DNA of 64,000 nucleotides from Pseudoxanthomonas sp. J31 (GCF_000510725.1 NZ_AZNZ01000001.1:186001-250000); one strand, 5' to 3'; positions 18,337 through 32,641 are shown, numbered from the stretch's first letter. Made by a program: numbers and translations. Notes: generated by a model from the letters alone, not told the origin.

Positions 18337-18948
18337 ATGTCCGAGGCTGCACCCCTGCTGCCGGCGATGCCGGCGCAGGTTCCGCAGACCCCCGAGCGCG
18401 GCATGGGCCGCTTCACCCGCTGGCTGGGCCGCAGCGTGCTGCGCCTGGGCGGCTGGCGCGTGGTCGGGCAGATCCCGCCGGTCGGCCGGCTGGTGGTGAT
18501 CGCCGCGCCGCACTCGTCCAACTGGGACGGGATCTGGGGCATGGCCGCCAAGCTGGCCCTGGGCGTGGACATCCGGGTGCTGGCGAAGGCCCAGCTGTTC
18601 TGGTGGCCGCTGTCGATCGTGCTGCGCCGGCTGGGCGTGATCCCGGTGGACCGCAGCAACCCGCATGGCATCGTCGACCAGGCCATCGACCTGGTGCGCG
18701 CCAGCGAGCGGATGTGGTTCGTGGTCGCCCCGGAAGGCACGCGCAAGCCGGTTAAGGAGTGGAAGCGCGGCTTCTGGAAGATCGCCCACGGTGCCGGCGT
18801 GCCGGTGCTGATGACCTACTTCCACTACCCGGAGCGGATCATCGGCTTCGGCCCGCTGTTCCACACCACCGGCGACATGGAGGCCGACATGGCCGCGGTG
18901 CGCCAGTGGTACCGGCCGTGGATGGGCCGCAACCGCGGCACTGCCTGA
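18337..18948 (+). CDS. PlsC-like 1-acylglycerol-3-phosphate acyltransferase family protein
   Basis: 203 residues. Acyltransferase block I is HSSNWD (HxxxxD), then DRSNPHG, and block III is APEGTRKP. One hydrophobic segment (about 45-55) may lie at the membrane. This short family acylates lysophospholipids or related glycerol substrates; the actual acceptor is unknown. The ATG lies 2 bp after the arfB stop, so the two are probably co-transcribed, and phr follows 9 bp later. Confidence 0.87.
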   Translation: MSEAAPLLPAMPAQVPQTPERGMGRFTRWLGRSVLRLGGWRVVGQIPPVGRLVVIAAPHSSNWDGIWGMAAKLALGVDIRVLAKAQLFWWPLSIVLRRLGVIPVDRSNPHGIVDQAIDLVRASERMWFVVAPEGTRKPVKEWKRGFWKIAHGAGVPVLMTYFHYPERIIGFGPLFHTTGDMEADMAAVRQWYRPWMGRNRGTA

Positions 18949-18957
18949 GGGTCGCCC

Positions 18958-20388
18958 ATGGGCGTGGCGCTGGTCTGGTTCCGTGACGATCTCAGGCTGG
19001 ACGACCACCCCGCCCTGCGCGCCGCGCTGGAGCGCGGCCTGGTGCCGGTGCCGGTGTACATCCACGCCCCGGACGAGGAGGGCGACTGGGCGCCGGGCGC
19101 CGCTTCCAACGCCTGGCGCCGGCGCTCGCTGGCGGCGCTGGCGGCCGAACTGCGGCGCCGCGGCTCGCGCCTGCTGATGCTGCACGGGCCCAGCCTGGGC
19201 ACGCTGCAGGCGCTGGCGGCGCTGACCGGGGCCGAGGCGGTGCTGTGGTGCCGCCGCTACGAGCCGCGGATCGAGGCCCGCGACACCCGGATCAAGCGGC
19301 AGCTGCGCCAGGCCGGGCTGCATGCGGAAAGCTTCAACGGCTCGCTGCTGTTCGAACCGTGGGAGATCGAGACCAGGCAGGGCGACCCGTACCGGGTGTT
19401 CACCCCGTTCTGGAAAGCGGCGCGTGCGCACTGGCGCCTGCGCCCGTTGTGGCAGGCGCCGGAGCGCTTGCCCTCGCCGGACCTGGCCGGCGCGCCGGAA
19501 GGCCGGCACCTGGACGCGATCATCCCCGAGACCCGCCCGGACTGGGACGCCGGTTTCTGGGAGCAGGCCACCCCCGGCGAGGCCGGGGCGCAGGCGCGGC
19601 TGCAGCGGTTCCTGGCCGCGGGCCTGGCCGGTTACGCGCAGGCCCGCGACCAGGTCGCGGCCGACGGCACTTCGCGCCTGTCGGCGCACCTGCACTTCGG
19701 CGAGATCTCGGTCCAGCGCGTGGCCGCGGCGGTGCAGGCGGCGGAGGTGGCCGAGGCCGACCGCGAACGCTTCCTGGCCGAGCTGGGCTGGCGCGAGTTC
19801 GCCCACCACGTCATGCACCACTACCCGCACGTGGTCGACCAGGACCTCGACCCGCGCATGGCCGGGTTCCGCTGGGCGCGGCCGTTGCGCGCCACCCTCG
19901 ATGCCTGGGAGCGCGGCCGCACCGGCGTGCCCATCGTCGATGCCGGCATGCGCCAGCTGTGGCACACCGGCTGGATGCACAACCGGGTGCGCATGGTCGT
20001 GGCCAGCTGGCTGGCCAAGCACCTGCGCATCCACTGGCGGCACGGCGCGCGCTGGTTCTGGGACACCCTGGTCGACGCCGACCTGGCCAACAACACCCAG
20101 GGCTGGCAGTGGGTGGCCGGCACCGGCGCCGACGCAGCGCCGTACTTCCGTGTGTTCAACCCGGTCAGCCAGGCGCAGAAGTTCGATCCGCAGGGCGAAT
20201 ACATCGCGCGCTGGGTGCCGGAGCTGGCGCCGCTGCCGCTGCCGGCGCGGTTCGCACCGTGGCAGCACCCGGAGCTGCTGCGCAGGGTCGCGCCGCGCTA
20301 TCCGCGGCGGCCACAGGTGGACCTGGCCGCGGGCAGGGCGGCGGCGCTGGAGGCGTTCGTGGCGTTGCGGGCCGGCCGGGAAGGCTGA
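18958..20388 (+). CDS. phrB: Deoxyribodipyrimidine photolyase (class I, FAD-dependent)
   Basis: 476 residues. The N-terminal alpha/beta antenna domain begins LVWFRDDLRLDDHPAL. The C-terminal FAD-binding helical domain contains SAHLHFGEIS, LGWREFAHHVMHHYP, the signature TGVPIVDAGMRQL, GWMHNRVRMVVASW and the closing NNTQGWQWVAGTGADAAPYFRVFNP. It repairs UV-induced cyclobutane dimers using blue light. It overlaps no neighbour and follows the acyltransferase by 9 bp, so it may be the last gene of the arfB transcript. Confidence 0.96.
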   Translation: MGVALVWFRDDLRLDDHPALRAALERGLVPVPVYIHAPDEEGDWAPGAASNAWRRRSLAALAAELRRRGSRLLMLHGPSLGTLQALAALTGAEAVLWCRRYEPRIEARDTRIKRQLRQAGLHAESFNGSLLFEPWEIETRQGDPYRVFTPFWKAARAHWRLRPLWQAPERLPSPDLAGAPEGRHLDAIIPETRPDWDAGFWEQATPGEAGAQARLQRFLAAGLAGYAQARDQVAADGTSRLSAHLHFGEISVQRVAAAVQAAEVAEADRERFLAELGWREFAHHVMHHYPHVVDQDLDPRMAGFRWARPLRATLDAWERGRTGVPIVDAGMRQLWHTGWMHNRVRMVVASWLAKHLRIHWRHGARWFWDTLVDADLANNTQGWQWVAGTGADAAPYFRVFNPVSQAQKFDPQGEYIARWVPELAPLPLPARFAPWQHPELLRRVAPRYPRRPQVDLAAGRAAALEAFVALRAGREG

Positions 20389-20428
20389 TGTGCGGCGCTT
20401 GCCGGCGCGATAGGATCGGCATCGCGCC

Positions 20429-20442
20429 GGGGGGGGGGGGGG
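20429..20442 (+). repeat. Homopolymer of 14 G
   Basis: Fourteen consecutive G in the gap between phrB and the next small gene, about 60 nt upstream of its ATG. A possible -10 TAGGAT (20411-20416) lies just before it, which would put the tract in the 5-prime leader. Such tracts can change length by slippage; a sequencing length error is also possible. Confidence 0.9.
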
Positions 20443-20501
20443 AACATGGCCGGGACCGGCCATGGCGCGACAACCCACATGCAACGGACAGGAAGCCATC
20501 C

Positions 20502-20765
20502 ATGCACTCGATCCGCCGCATCCGCATCACCGCCGCCGAGACGTTCGCCGCATGCGCGTTCGTGGTCGCCGGCCTGGCCTGGTCCCCGCTGCTGCTTGCC
20601 GGGGCATGGGCGACCTATGGGTTGGTCCTGGCGCGGCACAACCGCCTCCTCGGCGGCGCCGGGCTGGCCTGCACGGCGGCCTTCCTGCTGTTCGTTGCCG
20701 GCTACGGCATCGGCAAGGACCTGGCGATGCGCGACCGGCAGGTGGAAGCCGCCCAGGTCCGCTGA
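20502..20765 (+). CDS. Small two-helix membrane protein, unknown
   Basis: 87 residues. Two hydrophobic helices (about 12-33, including FAACAFVVAGLAWSPLLL, and about 50-72, GGAGLACTAAFLLFVAGYGIG) separated by a short basic loop (RHNRLL). Basic N-terminus (SIRRIRIT) and a charged C-terminal tail. I do not recognise the family. ACAGGAAG upstream offers a weak Shine-Dalgarno. The G14 tract lies in the presumed leader. A second small membrane protein follows 21 bp later, probably in the same transcript. Confidence 0.6.
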   Translation: MHSIRRIRITAAETFAACAFVVAGLAWSPLLLAGAWATYGLVLARHNRLLGGAGLACTAAFLLFVAGYGIGKDLAMRDRQVEAAQVR

Positions 20766-20786
20766 GCCAAGTCCGGAGGGGCGACG

Positions 20787-21020
20787 ATGCCGGAGGAAGC
20801 CATCGGGGGCCTGCTGGGCTGGACCGTCCGCGTCGTCGGCTACGTCCTGGTCGACGTGGTGCTGGAAATCCTGGTGAAGGGCCTGGGCTATGCGCTGCTG
20901 CGCGGCCTCGGCGTGCGCACCCACCCGGAAAGTGCGTGGTGCGCGGTGGTGGGCCTGGCGTTCTGGTTCCTGTGCATGGCCGCGGCCGTGGCCATCTGGC
21001 GGCATACGCACCCGGCCTGA
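20787..21020 (+). CDS. Small membrane protein, unknown
   Basis: 77 residues. An amphipathic first half (GWTVRVVGYVLVDVVLEILVKGLGYALLRGLG, about 11-42) is followed by a strong TM helix (AVVGLAFWFLCMAAAVAIW, about 53-71) and a short basic end. A clear GGAGGGG Shine-Dalgarno lies 6 nt before the ATG, which supports it as a real gene. I do not recognise the family. It is likely co-transcribed with the preceding small membrane protein. The LysR gene converges on it. Confidence 0.65.
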   Translation: MPEEAIGGLLGWTVRVVGYVLVDVVLEILVKGLGYALLRGLGVRTHPESAWCAVVGLAFWFLCMAAAVAIWRHTHPA

Positions 21021-21065
21021 TCCATCCCCTCCTCCTGGCCAGGCTGCCGGCCCGTAGGCGGATGC

Positions 21066-22028
21066 TCAGCGTTCGGAATGTCCGCTCTGGTCGTACTCGC
21101 GCGGCGCAAGCAGGTCCGGGCGGATCAGGGCCACGAACGCACGCGCCTGCGGCGACAGCACCCGGCCCTTGCGCACCACCACCCCATAGCTGCGTGCCGG
21201 GAAGAACGCCGCCAGCGAGCGCGAGCCCAGGCGGGCCTCGTCGCCCTCGGCCAGGCATACCGAGGGGATGATCGACACGCCCAGGCCCATGGCCACGTAC
21301 TGCTTGATCACGTCCCAGCCGCTGACCTCAAGCGCCACCGTGTACGGCACCCGGTTCTGCTGCAGCACCAGGTCGACCAGGCGCCAGGTGACCTGGCGCT
21401 GCGGCGGCAGGATCAGCGGGTATTCGGCCAGGTCGGCCAGTTCCAGCCGCGGCTTGCGCAGCAGCGGGTGCCCGGGCGGCGCGATCAGCCGCTGCTCGAA
21501 GCGGTGCGCGGCCTCGTAGCTGAGGTCGGCCGGCACGTCGAGCAAAGTGCCGACCACCAGGTCCACCGCGTCCTCGCGCAGCAGCTCGGTGCCCTCGCTG
21601 GTGACCACGTTGTGCAGCACCAGGTGCACGTCCGGGTGCTGCTGGCGGAAGGCGGCGACGATCTTCGGCAGCAGGTAGAGGATGGTCGAGCTGTTGGCCG
21701 CGATCCGCAGCTCGCCGGCATCCAACCCGCGCACCCGCTCGCGGAAGGCGTTCTCCAGGCCGTCCAGCTGCTCGACCAGGGGCTGGGCCATCTCGTACAG
21801 CAGCTCGCCCTCGCGGGTGGGCACCAAGCGGCGCCCGGAACGCTCCAGCAGCGGCATCCCCAGGTCGCGCTCCAGCGCCTGCAGCTGCAGGGTGATGGCC
21901 GGCTGGGACACGAAAAGCGCCTCCGCCGCCCTCGATACCGAGCCCAGCCGCACCGTCTGGCAGAACGCGCGCAGCGGCTTGAGACGGTCGGATTTGTAGG
22001 AAAAACGAGGACTTGCAGCGGCACTCAC
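21066..22028 (-). CDS. CysB-like LysR-type transcriptional regulator
   Basis: 320 residues. The N-terminal winged HTH (about 15-75) includes LKPLRAFCQTVRLGSVSRAAEALFVSQPAITLQLQALERDLGMPLLER. The C-terminal part is a two-lobe periplasmic-binding-type effector domain. Length and pattern resemble CysB. It is divergent from aceB, with a perfect inverted repeat (22070-22090) in the shared region. This suggests it controls the glyoxylate shunt genes and itself, which is an inference from position. The effector is unknown. Whether the real target is sulfur metabolism cannot be judged from this window. Confidence 0.88.
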   Translation of the reverse strand: MSAAASPRFSYKSDRLKPLRAFCQTVRLGSVSRAAEALFVSQPAITLQLQALERDLGMPLLERSGRRLVPTREGELLYEMAQPLVEQLDGLENAFRERVRGLDAGELRIAANSSTILYLLPKIVAAFRQQHPDVHLVLHNVVTSEGTELLREDAVDLVVGTLLDVPADLSYEAAHRFEQRLIAPPGHPLLRKPRLELADLAEYPLILPPQRQVTWRLVDLVLQQNRVPYTVALEVSGWDVIKQYVAMGLGVSIIPSVCLAEGDEARLGSRSLAAFFPARSYGVVVRKGRVLSPQARAFVALIRPDLLAPREYDQSGHSER

Positions 22029-22069
22029 GGCAGCCTCACGGTGGCTATAAGCCTGGCTAATGAACTACA

Positions 22070-22090
22070 TTGACAAAACTGCTTTGTCAA
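22070..22090. promoter_or_regulatory. Perfect inverted repeat TTGACAAA-N5-TTTGTCAA, LysR/aceB operator candidate
   Basis: 8-bp arms at 22070-22077 and 22083-22090. Each arm contains a consensus -35 TTGACA, one per strand, so the same site could serve as -35 for both divergent genes. It fits the T-N11-A layout of LysR-type boxes. The -10 elements are not obvious. Confidence 0.55.
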
Positions 22091-22142
22091 ATACCTGGCC
22101 AAGCAAGCAGCGTGGACGCCCGACCGATGCAGGAGCACCGTC

Positions 22143-23828
<1,686 letters not shown>

Positions 23829-23839
23829 CCCACGCCCGC

Positions 23840-23859
23840 GTCCCGGCCCAGGCCGGGAC
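23840..23859 (+). repeat. Hairpin between aceB and aceA
   Basis: 8-bp arms GTCCCGGC (23840-23847) and GCCGGGAC (23852-23859) with a 4-nt loop and no T tail. It may stabilise or process the aceB-aceA mRNA rather than terminate it. The rest of the 135-bp gap shows only the aceA Shine-Dalgarno (GGAG). Confidence 0.4.
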
Positions 23860-23963
23860 CCGGGACCTTCCACCACGGACCCATCGAGGCCACCGCGTCC
23901 GGCCCGCCGGAACGACGGCAGGACCCCTCGAGCGCAAGAAGCCCACCGCCACGGAGAAGCACC

Positions 23964-25256
<1,293 letters not shown>

Positions 25257-25292
25257 CGTCCAGGATGCCGGAGTGGCGGCGCTCCGGCACCG

Positions 25293-25340
25293 CCCCCGGC
25301 TGCACGGGTTTGGTGGGTCGTGCAGCCGGGGGTTTCTCTT
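25293..25340 (+). terminator. Strong intrinsic terminator of aceBA
   Basis: Perfect 14-bp stem (25293-25306 with 25319-25332, CCCCCGGCTGCACG and its complement), 12-nt loop, then TTTCTCTT. Confidence 0.92.
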
Positions 25341-25472
25341 GTTCCCGCGATGCGTGCGTACCGCGCAAGTTCCCGTTCCCACGGAAGACGAATTCACCAG
25401 GCAGGTCGATGCGGACGCCCCGGCTCCCGCGCAGCGCCACTGCGTGCCTGGAGGAATGCTGCGGATCGGGCC

Positions 25473-27805
<2,333 letters not shown>

Positions 27806-27831
27806 GGCGCGCCGGCGATCCGGTCGGCGGC

Positions 27832-28500
27832 TCAGCCGCCGAAGGTGGCCTTGAACCCGCGGTAGAAGCGCTTCCAGCCATCGCGCACGGCGGTGACCCA
27901 GCGCGGATCGGCCAGCACCTGCGACACGAACTCGCCCGGCGCGCGGCCGGTCAGGCGCTGCTCGATCTTCAGCGCGTTGGCCAGGTCGCTGCGGCGCAGC
28001 TCGCGCACCACCGGGGCGTTGCGCATCCAGCGCGGCACGCGCAGGGCCGAGGCGAAGTCCAGCAGGACCACGCGGTCGCCGCTGACCATCACGTTGGCCG
28101 GGTGCAGGTCGTTGTGGGTGATGCCGTTGGCGTGCAGGTGCGCCAACGCGCCGCGCAGCTGGCGGAAGGTGTCCTCGCTGACCCGGCGCTGCGCGCCCAG
28201 CGGTTCGCCCGGCACGAACTCCATCGCCAGCGCCAAGCCGCCGACGATGCCCAGCAGCATCGGCGCGTGCGCCCAGTCGCGCAGGCGGCCCAGCGCGCGC
28301 GCCTCGCGCCGCACCAGCAGCCGCGCCAGCGGCGCCAGCGGGGTGCGGCGGTAGCGGCTGTAATCCTTGACCACGGCCACGCGGCCCTTGACCAGGGTGC
28401 GGTAGACGTCTGGCTCCAGCAGGCGGGTGCCTTCCTTGAGCAGCACGGGCGTCTCGAACTGCCGCCCGGCGATGCCTGCGGCATCGGCAAAGGTGTTCAT
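27832..28500 (-). CDS. Small kinase of the lipopolysaccharide-kinase/RIO-like superfamily
   Basis: 222 residues. A minimal protein-kinase-like fold: the VAVVKDY Lys, EFVPGEPLG hinge, catalytic loop HNDLHPANVMV, and metal-binding DFASA in place of DFG. It matches small kinases annotated as serine/threonine kinase or Kdo/WaaP-like LPS kinase in proteobacteria. The substrate may be an LPS sugar or a protein; this cannot be decided. No signal or TM segment. It lies downstream of speE in the same direction, behind a hairpin and its own AT-rich promoter. Confidence 0.82.
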   Translation of the reverse strand: MNTFADAAGIAGRQFETPVLLKEGTRLLEPDVYRTLVKGRVAVVKDYSRYRRTPLAPLARLLVRREARALGRLRDWAHAPMLLGIVGGLALAMEFVPGEPLGAQRRVSEDTFRQLRGALAHLHANGITHNDLHPANVMVSGDRVVLLDFASALRVPRWMRNAPVVRELRRSDLANALKIEQRLTGRAPGEFVSQVLADPRWVTAVRDGWKRFYRGFKATFGG

Positions 28501-28573
28501 GGCTCTTCTTCTTCTTCGTGCCCGCGGGAAGGGGAAGGGGGAGCCGCGGGGTGGGGGGTAACACCAGGCGCAA

Positions 28574-28579
28574 ATATAA
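28574..28579 (-). promoter_or_regulatory. -10 TTATAT of the kinase gene in an AT-rich island
   Basis: Minus-strand TTATAT (28579-28574), with a weak TTCATA 18 bp upstream (28603-28598), in an unusually AT-rich stretch for this genome. Confidence 0.45.
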
Positions 28580-28613
28580 AACCGGCGCGTCTGGTAACTA
28601 TGAATGTTAAGAA

Positions 28614-28645
28614 AAGGCTATGTTCCGTTCGCAGAACGGAGCCTT
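28614..28645 (-). terminator. Terminator downstream of speE
   Basis: In the minus-strand direction AAGGC and CCGTTC pair around a TGC loop with GAACGG and GCCTT, with a small bulge, followed by TTTTCTT. It separates speE from the kinase gene. Confidence 0.65.
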
Positions 28646-28731
28646 AAAAAGTTCAGGTTTCCCTGCCGCCAGCTGAACGGGTCAGCGCGTGGCGGCGCCG
28701 GCGGGGACATGGCCGCCGGGCCGGGTCCGGC

Positions 28732-29583
28732 TTACTCGCCCAGGGCCTGGGCCACGAACGGCGGGGCCACCAGCACGCCGCGGTGCAGGTGCGCGGTGTA
28801 GTAGCGGGTGCCGAAGCCCTTGGCTTCGGCGTCGGCCTCGCGGAAGCCGAAGCCCTGGCCCTTGCGCGCCAGGGTCACGCTCCACCAGCCGGTCGGGTAG
28901 CACGGCTGCGGGAACGGCAGGGTCTTGAAGGTCGAGAAGCCGGCCTTGCCCATCTCCGCGCGCATCGCCTTGATCAGCTCCAGCTGCGCCAGCGGCGATT
29001 CGGACTGCTGCACCAGGATGCCGTCCTCCTTCAGGGCGCGGAAGCAGCTGGCGTAGAAGTCCTTGTTGAACAGGCCCTCGGCCGGGCCGACCGGGTCGGT
29101 GGAGTCGACGATCACCACGTCCACGCTGCCGGCCGGGCAGTTGGCCATGTAGGCCACGCCGTCGTCGAACAGCAGCTCGGCGCGCGGGTCGGCGTTGGAT
29201 TCGCACAGCTCCGGGAAGTGCTTCTCGGCCATGCGCGTGACCTGCTCGTCGATGTCGCACTGGGTCGCGCTCTCCACGCCCGGGTGCTTGAGCACCTCGC
29301 GCAGGGTGCCGCAGTCGCCGCCGCCGATGATCACCACGCGCTTCGGCGCGGCGTGGGTGAACAGCGCCGGGTGCGTGATCATCTCGTGGTACAGGAAGTT
29401 GTCGCGGCTGGTGAGCATCACCGCGCCGTCGATCAGCATCAGGTTGCCCCAGTCGGTCGTGCGGTAGACCTCGATCTTCTGGAAGCGGGACTGCACCTCG
29501 TCCAGCTTGGCCTCGACCCGGTAGCCGATGGCCGATCCGGTCGGCTCGAAACGCTCGATGTACCAGTTGTCCTGGGTGCTCAT
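28732..29583 (-). CDS. speE: Spermidine synthase
   Basis: 283 residues. Transfers aminopropyl from decarboxylated S-adenosylmethionine to putrescine. Signatures: YRTTDWGNLMLIDGAVMLTSRDNFLYHEMITHPAL, VVIIGGGDCGTLREVLKH (nucleotide site), and the catalytic VDSTDPVGPAEGLFNKDFY. The start was set at MSTQDNWYIERFEP, since the upstream open frame is Arg/Pro-rich and lies in the promoter. It is divergent from speA, which supplies agmatine for putrescine. Promoter -10 TACAAT at 29674-29669. Confidence 0.96.
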   Translation of the reverse strand: MSTQDNWYIERFEPTGSAIGYRVEAKLDEVQSRFQKIEVYRTTDWGNLMLIDGAVMLTSRDNFLYHEMITHPALFTHAAPKRVVIIGGGDCGTLREVLKHPGVESATQCDIDEQVTRMAEKHFPELCESNADPRAELLFDDGVAYMANCPAGSVDVVIVDSTDPVGPAEGLFNKDFYASCFRALKEDGILVQQSESPLAQLELIKAMRAEMGKAGFSTFKTLPFPQPCYPTGWWSVTLARKGQGFGFREADAEAKGFGTRYYTAHLHRGVLVAPPFVAQALGE

Positions 29584-29668
29584 GGGCAGTCCTCGTGGGG
29601 AGCAGGGGGTGCCGCGGCGGCGGCCGGGAGGGCGGGGCGCCGCCGGGGGGCGGCGGCGAAGGGCGCGC

Positions 29669-29704
29669 ATTGTAACGGAGCGCGGCGCACGTCGGCGCTA
29701 GAAT
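29669..29704. promoter_or_regulatory. Divergent -10 elements of speE and speA
   Basis: Minus-strand TACAAT (29674-29669) for speE and plus-strand TAGAAT (29699-29704) for speA are only 24 bp apart, so the two polyamine genes share one control region. The speA leader would be about 25 nt. Confidence 0.6.
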
Positions 29705-29736
29705 GCGCGTCCTTTTCACCATCCGAGTCCTGCCCG

Positions 29737-31626
29737 ATGAGCGACTGGTCCGCCGACCGCGCCCGCGCCACCTGGTCCATCCCGCACTGGTCCGGGGGCT
29801 ATTTCGACGTGGCCGACGGCGCGATCCAGGTGCGGCCGCGCGGCGAGGGCGGCCCGGCGCTGCCGCTGCCGGAGCTGGTGGAGGCGGCGCGCGCGCGCGG
29901 CATGCAGCTGCCGCTGCTGCTGCGCTTCCCGGACATCCTCGGCGACCGCCTGGCGCAGCTGCAGTCGGCCTTCGCCCTGGCGATGGACGACGCCGGCTAC
30001 GCCGGCGGCTACACCGCGGTGTACCCGATCAAGGTCAACCAGCACCGCGGCGTGGCCGGCACCCTGGCCTCGCACCACGGCGAGGGCTTCGGCCTGGAGG
30101 CCGGCAGCAAGCCGGAGCTGATGGCGGTGCTGGCGCTGTCGCGGCCCGGCGGGCTGGTGGTGTGCAACGGCTACAAGGACCGCGAGTACATCCGCCTGGC
30201 CCTGATCGGGCGCAAGCTGGGCCTGGAGACCTTCATCGTCATCGAGAAGCCATCCGAGCTGCGGCTGGCGATGGAGGAGGCGCGCGCGCTGGGCGTGCAG
30301 CCGGGCCTGGGCGTGCGCATGCGCCTGGCCTCGCTGGGCGCCGGCAAGTGGCAGAACAGCGGCGGCGACAAGGCCAAGTTCGGCCTGTCCCCGCGCCAGC
30401 TGCTGGACCTGTGGAAGAACCTGCGCGACAGCGGCATGACCGATTGCCTGCAGCTGCTGCACTTCCACATGGGCTCGCAGATCTCCAACGTGCGCGACAT
30501 CGCCAACGGCATGCGCGAGGCGGTGCGCTACTTCAGCGAGCTGTCGCGGCTGGGCGCCGGCATCCGCTACATGGACGTGGGCGGCGGCCTGGGCATCGAC
30601 TACGAAGGCACCCGCTCGCGCAGCGAGTGCTCGATCAACTACGGCCTGCACCAGTACGCGGCCAACATCGTGCAGCCGCTGGCCGAGGCCTGCGCGGCGC
30701 AGGGCCTGGCCCCGCCGCGGATCGTCACCGAGTGCGGCCGCGCCATGACCGCGCACCACGCGGTGCTGGTGGCCGACACCATCGAGGTCGAGCAGGCGCC
30801 GGAAGGGCGCGTGCCGGACCCGCACGACGACGAGCCGGCGGCGATCCGCCACCTGCGCGAGCTGCATGCCGACCTCGACCGCCGCCCGCCGCTGGAGCTG
30901 TTCCACGAGGCCCAGCACTTCCATGCCGAAGGCCTGGCTGCCTACGCCCTGGGCCAGATCGACCTGCCGCAGCGCGCGCGCGTGGACGACCTGTTCTACG
31001 CCGTGCTCAACGGCGTGCGCGCGCGCCTGGACGGCAACGAGCGCAGCCACCGCCCGGTGCTGGACGAGCTCAACGACCGCCTGGTCGACAAGTACTTCGT
31101 CAACTTCAGCGTGTTCGAGTCGATCCCGGACGTGTGGGCGATCGACCAGGTATTCCCGATCGTGCCGATCGAGCGCCTGGACGAGGCGCCGACCCGCCGC
31201 GGCGTGGTCGCCGACATGACCTGTGACTCCGACGGCACGGTCAAGACCTACGTCGAGAACGGCGGCCTGGACACCTCGCTGCCGCTGCACCCGGTGCGCC
31301 GCGGCGAGCGCTACCGCCTCGGCTTCTTCCTGGTCGGTGCCTACCAGGAGATCCTCGGCGACATCCACAACCTGTTCGGCGATACCGACGCGGTCGAGGT
31401 GCGACTGGCCGAGGGCGGCGGCTACGAGCTGGCGCAACAGCGCCGCGGCGACACCACCGACGTGATGCTGGACTACGTGGGCTACCGCCTGGACGACCTG
31501 CGCGCGGCTTACGCGCAGCGGGTGCACGACGCCGGGCTGCCGCAGGAAGAGGCGCTGGCCATGGCCGCGGCGCTGGAGGCGGGGCTGACCGGCTACACCT
31601 ACCTGACCGACTCGCCGTTCGAGTGA
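29737..31626 (+). CDS. speA: Biosynthetic arginine decarboxylase
   Basis: 629 residues, the usual size for SpeA. A PLP enzyme of fold III converting arginine to agmatine. The PLP lysine is in YPIKVNQHRG (about residue 97). GGGLGIDYEG is the phosphate-binding glycine loop, and MTCDSDGTVKTYV near residue 500 holds the catalytic Cys-Asp region. It is divergent from speE, and the pair covers arginine-to-spermidine flux apart from the agmatine-to-putrescine and SpeD steps. Confidence 0.96.
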   Translation: MSDWSADRARATWSIPHWSGGYFDVADGAIQVRPRGEGGPALPLPELVEAARARGMQLPLLLRFPDILGDRLAQLQSAFALAMDDAGYAGGYTAVYPIKVNQHRGVAGTLASHHGEGFGLEAGSKPELMAVLALSRPGGLVVCNGYKDREYIRLALIGRKLGLETFIVIEKPSELRLAMEEARALGVQPGLGVRMRLASLGAGKWQNSGGDKAKFGLSPRQLLDLWKNLRDSGMTDCLQLLHFHMGSQISNVRDIANGMREAVRYFSELSRLGAGIRYMDVGGGLGIDYEGTRSRSECSINYGLHQYAANIVQPLAEACAAQGLAPPRIVTECGRAMTAHHAVLVADTIEVEQAPEGRVPDPHDDEPAAIRHLRELHADLDRRPPLELFHEAQHFHAEGLAAYALGQIDLPQRARVDDLFYAVLNGVRARLDGNERSHRPVLDELNDRLVDKYFVNFSVFESIPDVWAIDQVFPIVPIERLDEAPTRRGVVADMTCDSDGTVKTYVENGGLDTSLPLHPVRRGERYRLGFFLVGAYQEILGDIHNLFGDTDAVEVRLAEGGGYELAQQRRGDTTDVMLDYVGYRLDDLRAAYAQRVHDAGLPQEEALAMAAALEAGLTGYTYLTDSPFE

Positions 31627-31638
31627 CGGTGCCGGCGC

Positions 31639-31657
31639 GCGGCGGCGCGGCCGCCGC
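31639..31657. terminator. Hairpin between converging speA and ydfG
   Basis: 8-bp arms GCGGCGGC (31639-31646) and GCCGCCGC (31650-31657), with a 3-nt loop and no T tail. Weak, but placed between two converging stops. Confidence 0.35.
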
Positions 31658-31663
31658 CGGCCG

Positions 31664-32455
<792 letters not shown>

Positions 32456-32616
32456 TCACGCGACGGTGGCCCACCGCATGCGAGGCCGGGCTTCGGCCTC
32501 CCTGGGCGCTGTGGGCATGGGCAGCACCCCCTGGGCCAGGGGGTGCGCGCCGGCGGGCGCAGGGGGTATGGATGCAGCGGGCACGGGGCCCGGGATTGTG
32601 CCGGGCAAACCTTGGG

Positions 32617-32641
32617 GTGATTCCGCCCGGGGCGGAATCAC
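32617..32641 (-). terminator. Hairpin at the 3-prime end of the SPOR gene
   Basis: Perfect 11-bp arms (32617-32627 and 32631-32641, GTGATTCCGCC and its complement) with a 3-nt loop. The stem includes the SPOR stop codon. A second stem, GCACCCCCT/AGGGGGTGC, lies at 32524-32546. The roughly 220-bp gap between ydfG and the SPOR gene shows nothing else. Confidence 0.5.
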
